A DNA stretch of 64,000 nt from Macrotis lagotis (lineage: Eukaryota; Chordata; Mammalia; Peramelemorphia; Peramelidae): positions 288,521,078 through 288,585,077 of the forward strand of contig NC_133660.1 of the NCBI RefSeq assembly GCF_037893015.1. Reading direction: 5' to 3'. A program made the position numbers and the translations under genes. Numbering within the stretch: the first letter of the stretch is position 1; the number at the start of each line of letters is the position of its first letter. Of the stretch, positions 63,283 through 64,000 are shown one piece after another. Below the pieces are notes generated by a model. That model did no database searches and was not told the DNA's origin. It saw nothing but the letters and a program-made list of their open reading frames with translations.

Positions 63283-63577
63283 TGTCTTTCACTCTTGAAG
63301 AAGACTGCAACATCGGGAGGATGTTTTGCCAAGACAAGCACATGAATTGAATTTGAGTGAGGGGGGTGCTGTACTAACTATCCAGCCTCATCTTCTCCTC
63401 CAGGGTCATCTGAGTCCTGTAACCAAATATTAATCAAGCAAATAGTTAGTTGTGAGACAATTGGGGTTAAGTGGCTTGTTCAAGGTCACACAGCTGGTAA
63501 GTGACAAGCTGGATACAAACTGTCATCCTCCTGGCTCCAAGACTAGTGCTCTGTCCCCTTAACTACTTAGCTGTCCT
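63283..63577. mobile_element. Marsupial composite SINE
   Basis: CACTCTTGAAGAAGACTGCA, TGAATTGAATTTGAGTGAGG, CTCATCTTCTCCTCCAGGGT, then a reverse MIR-like core (GGGGTTAAGTGGCTTGTTCA). Same type as 50535-50817. Confidence 0.65.
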
Positions 63578-63867
63578 ACACATGAAAAGAAGAGAACATG
63601 GTGATTAGGGATTTCTATTCAGTTCAATAAATTTATTGATGTTCTATTATATGCAAAAGATCAAATTAGAGAATTTATTCATAACTAAGGTTTGTCAAGT
63701 AAGATACAACATGAGTAGGAGGTGCTATAATGAAAAAGACAATATGCTAAGAGATACAAAAAATTTGTTGGAATGTCTAAGGAAAGATTCTTTTAAAGTT
63801 CAATATAGAGGAAAAAGAGTTTGTGGAGTTCACATTTCTTTTTACGGTTAATCTCCCATCCTTCACT

Positions 63868-64000
63868 TTATTTTTTTTAATTTTAGAAAGATTTTATTTA
63901 TTTTGAGTTTTATAATTTTTCCCAACTCTCGCTTCCCTCCTCTCACCCCCCCCACAGAAGGCAGTTTGATAGTCCTTACATCATTCCCATAGTATGAATT
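63868..64000 (-). mobile_element. L1 3' end, runs off the window
   Basis: TTTATTTTGAGTTTTATAAT and the C-rich CTCACCCCCCCCACAGAAGG match 38370-38480. Confidence 0.75.

Overview
The window reads as repeat-dense, AT-rich mammalian DNA, almost certainly from a marsupial. The evidence is at least a dozen young tRNA-derived SINEs of the marsupial WSINE1/SINE1 type, older MAR1-like SINEs and MIRs, marsupial-type L1 elements including forms that carry ORF1 but lack the front of ORF2, and a small cluster of family-14 olfactory receptors (OR14), a family expanded in marsupials and monotremes. The SINE consensus looks more Australasian (dasyurid-like) than American, but the sequence alone does not settle the species. 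Nothing prokaryotic is present: no operon, CRISPR array, tRNA or rRNA gene was seen.

The backbone is a tandem array of three diverged copies of one duplication unit, each carrying one OR14 locus on the minus strand. Unit 1 (about 12.3-19.06 kb) holds an OR pseudogene with many breaks. Unit 2 (about 28.6-37.5 kb) holds an OR pseudogene split by a SINE. Unit 3 (about 48.0-61.05 kb, interrupted twice by retroelement blocks) holds the only intact gene, a 327-codon OR14 receptor at 56694-57677. The 5' flank with a conserved candidate splice acceptor, an old MIR and other downstream blocks occur in all three units. The young SINEs are private to single units, so the duplication predates them.

Between the units lie L1 deposits: 19.06-28.56 kb (plus and minus pieces, a solo endogenous retrovirus LTR and an ORF1-bearing element), 37.8-47.8 kb (minus-strand pieces with an internal tandem duplication and an inverted patch), and 50.5-54.2 kb.

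Two processed host-gene copies with target-site duplications were found. One is a UBE2D2 retropseudogene (30.64-32.09 kb) inside unit 2. The other is a DPPA2/DPPA4-like retrocopy (51.76-53.37 kb) inside an L1 within unit 3. The latter keeps a 273-codon open frame with a SAP-like motif and shows only two clear lesions.

The first 12 kb has no recognisable gene. It holds old SINEs, a probable L3/CR1 fragment, AT-rich microsatellites and a diverged direct repeat about 7.7 kb apart. The last 3 kb is intergenic sequence with SINEs and the 3' end of another minus-strand L1.
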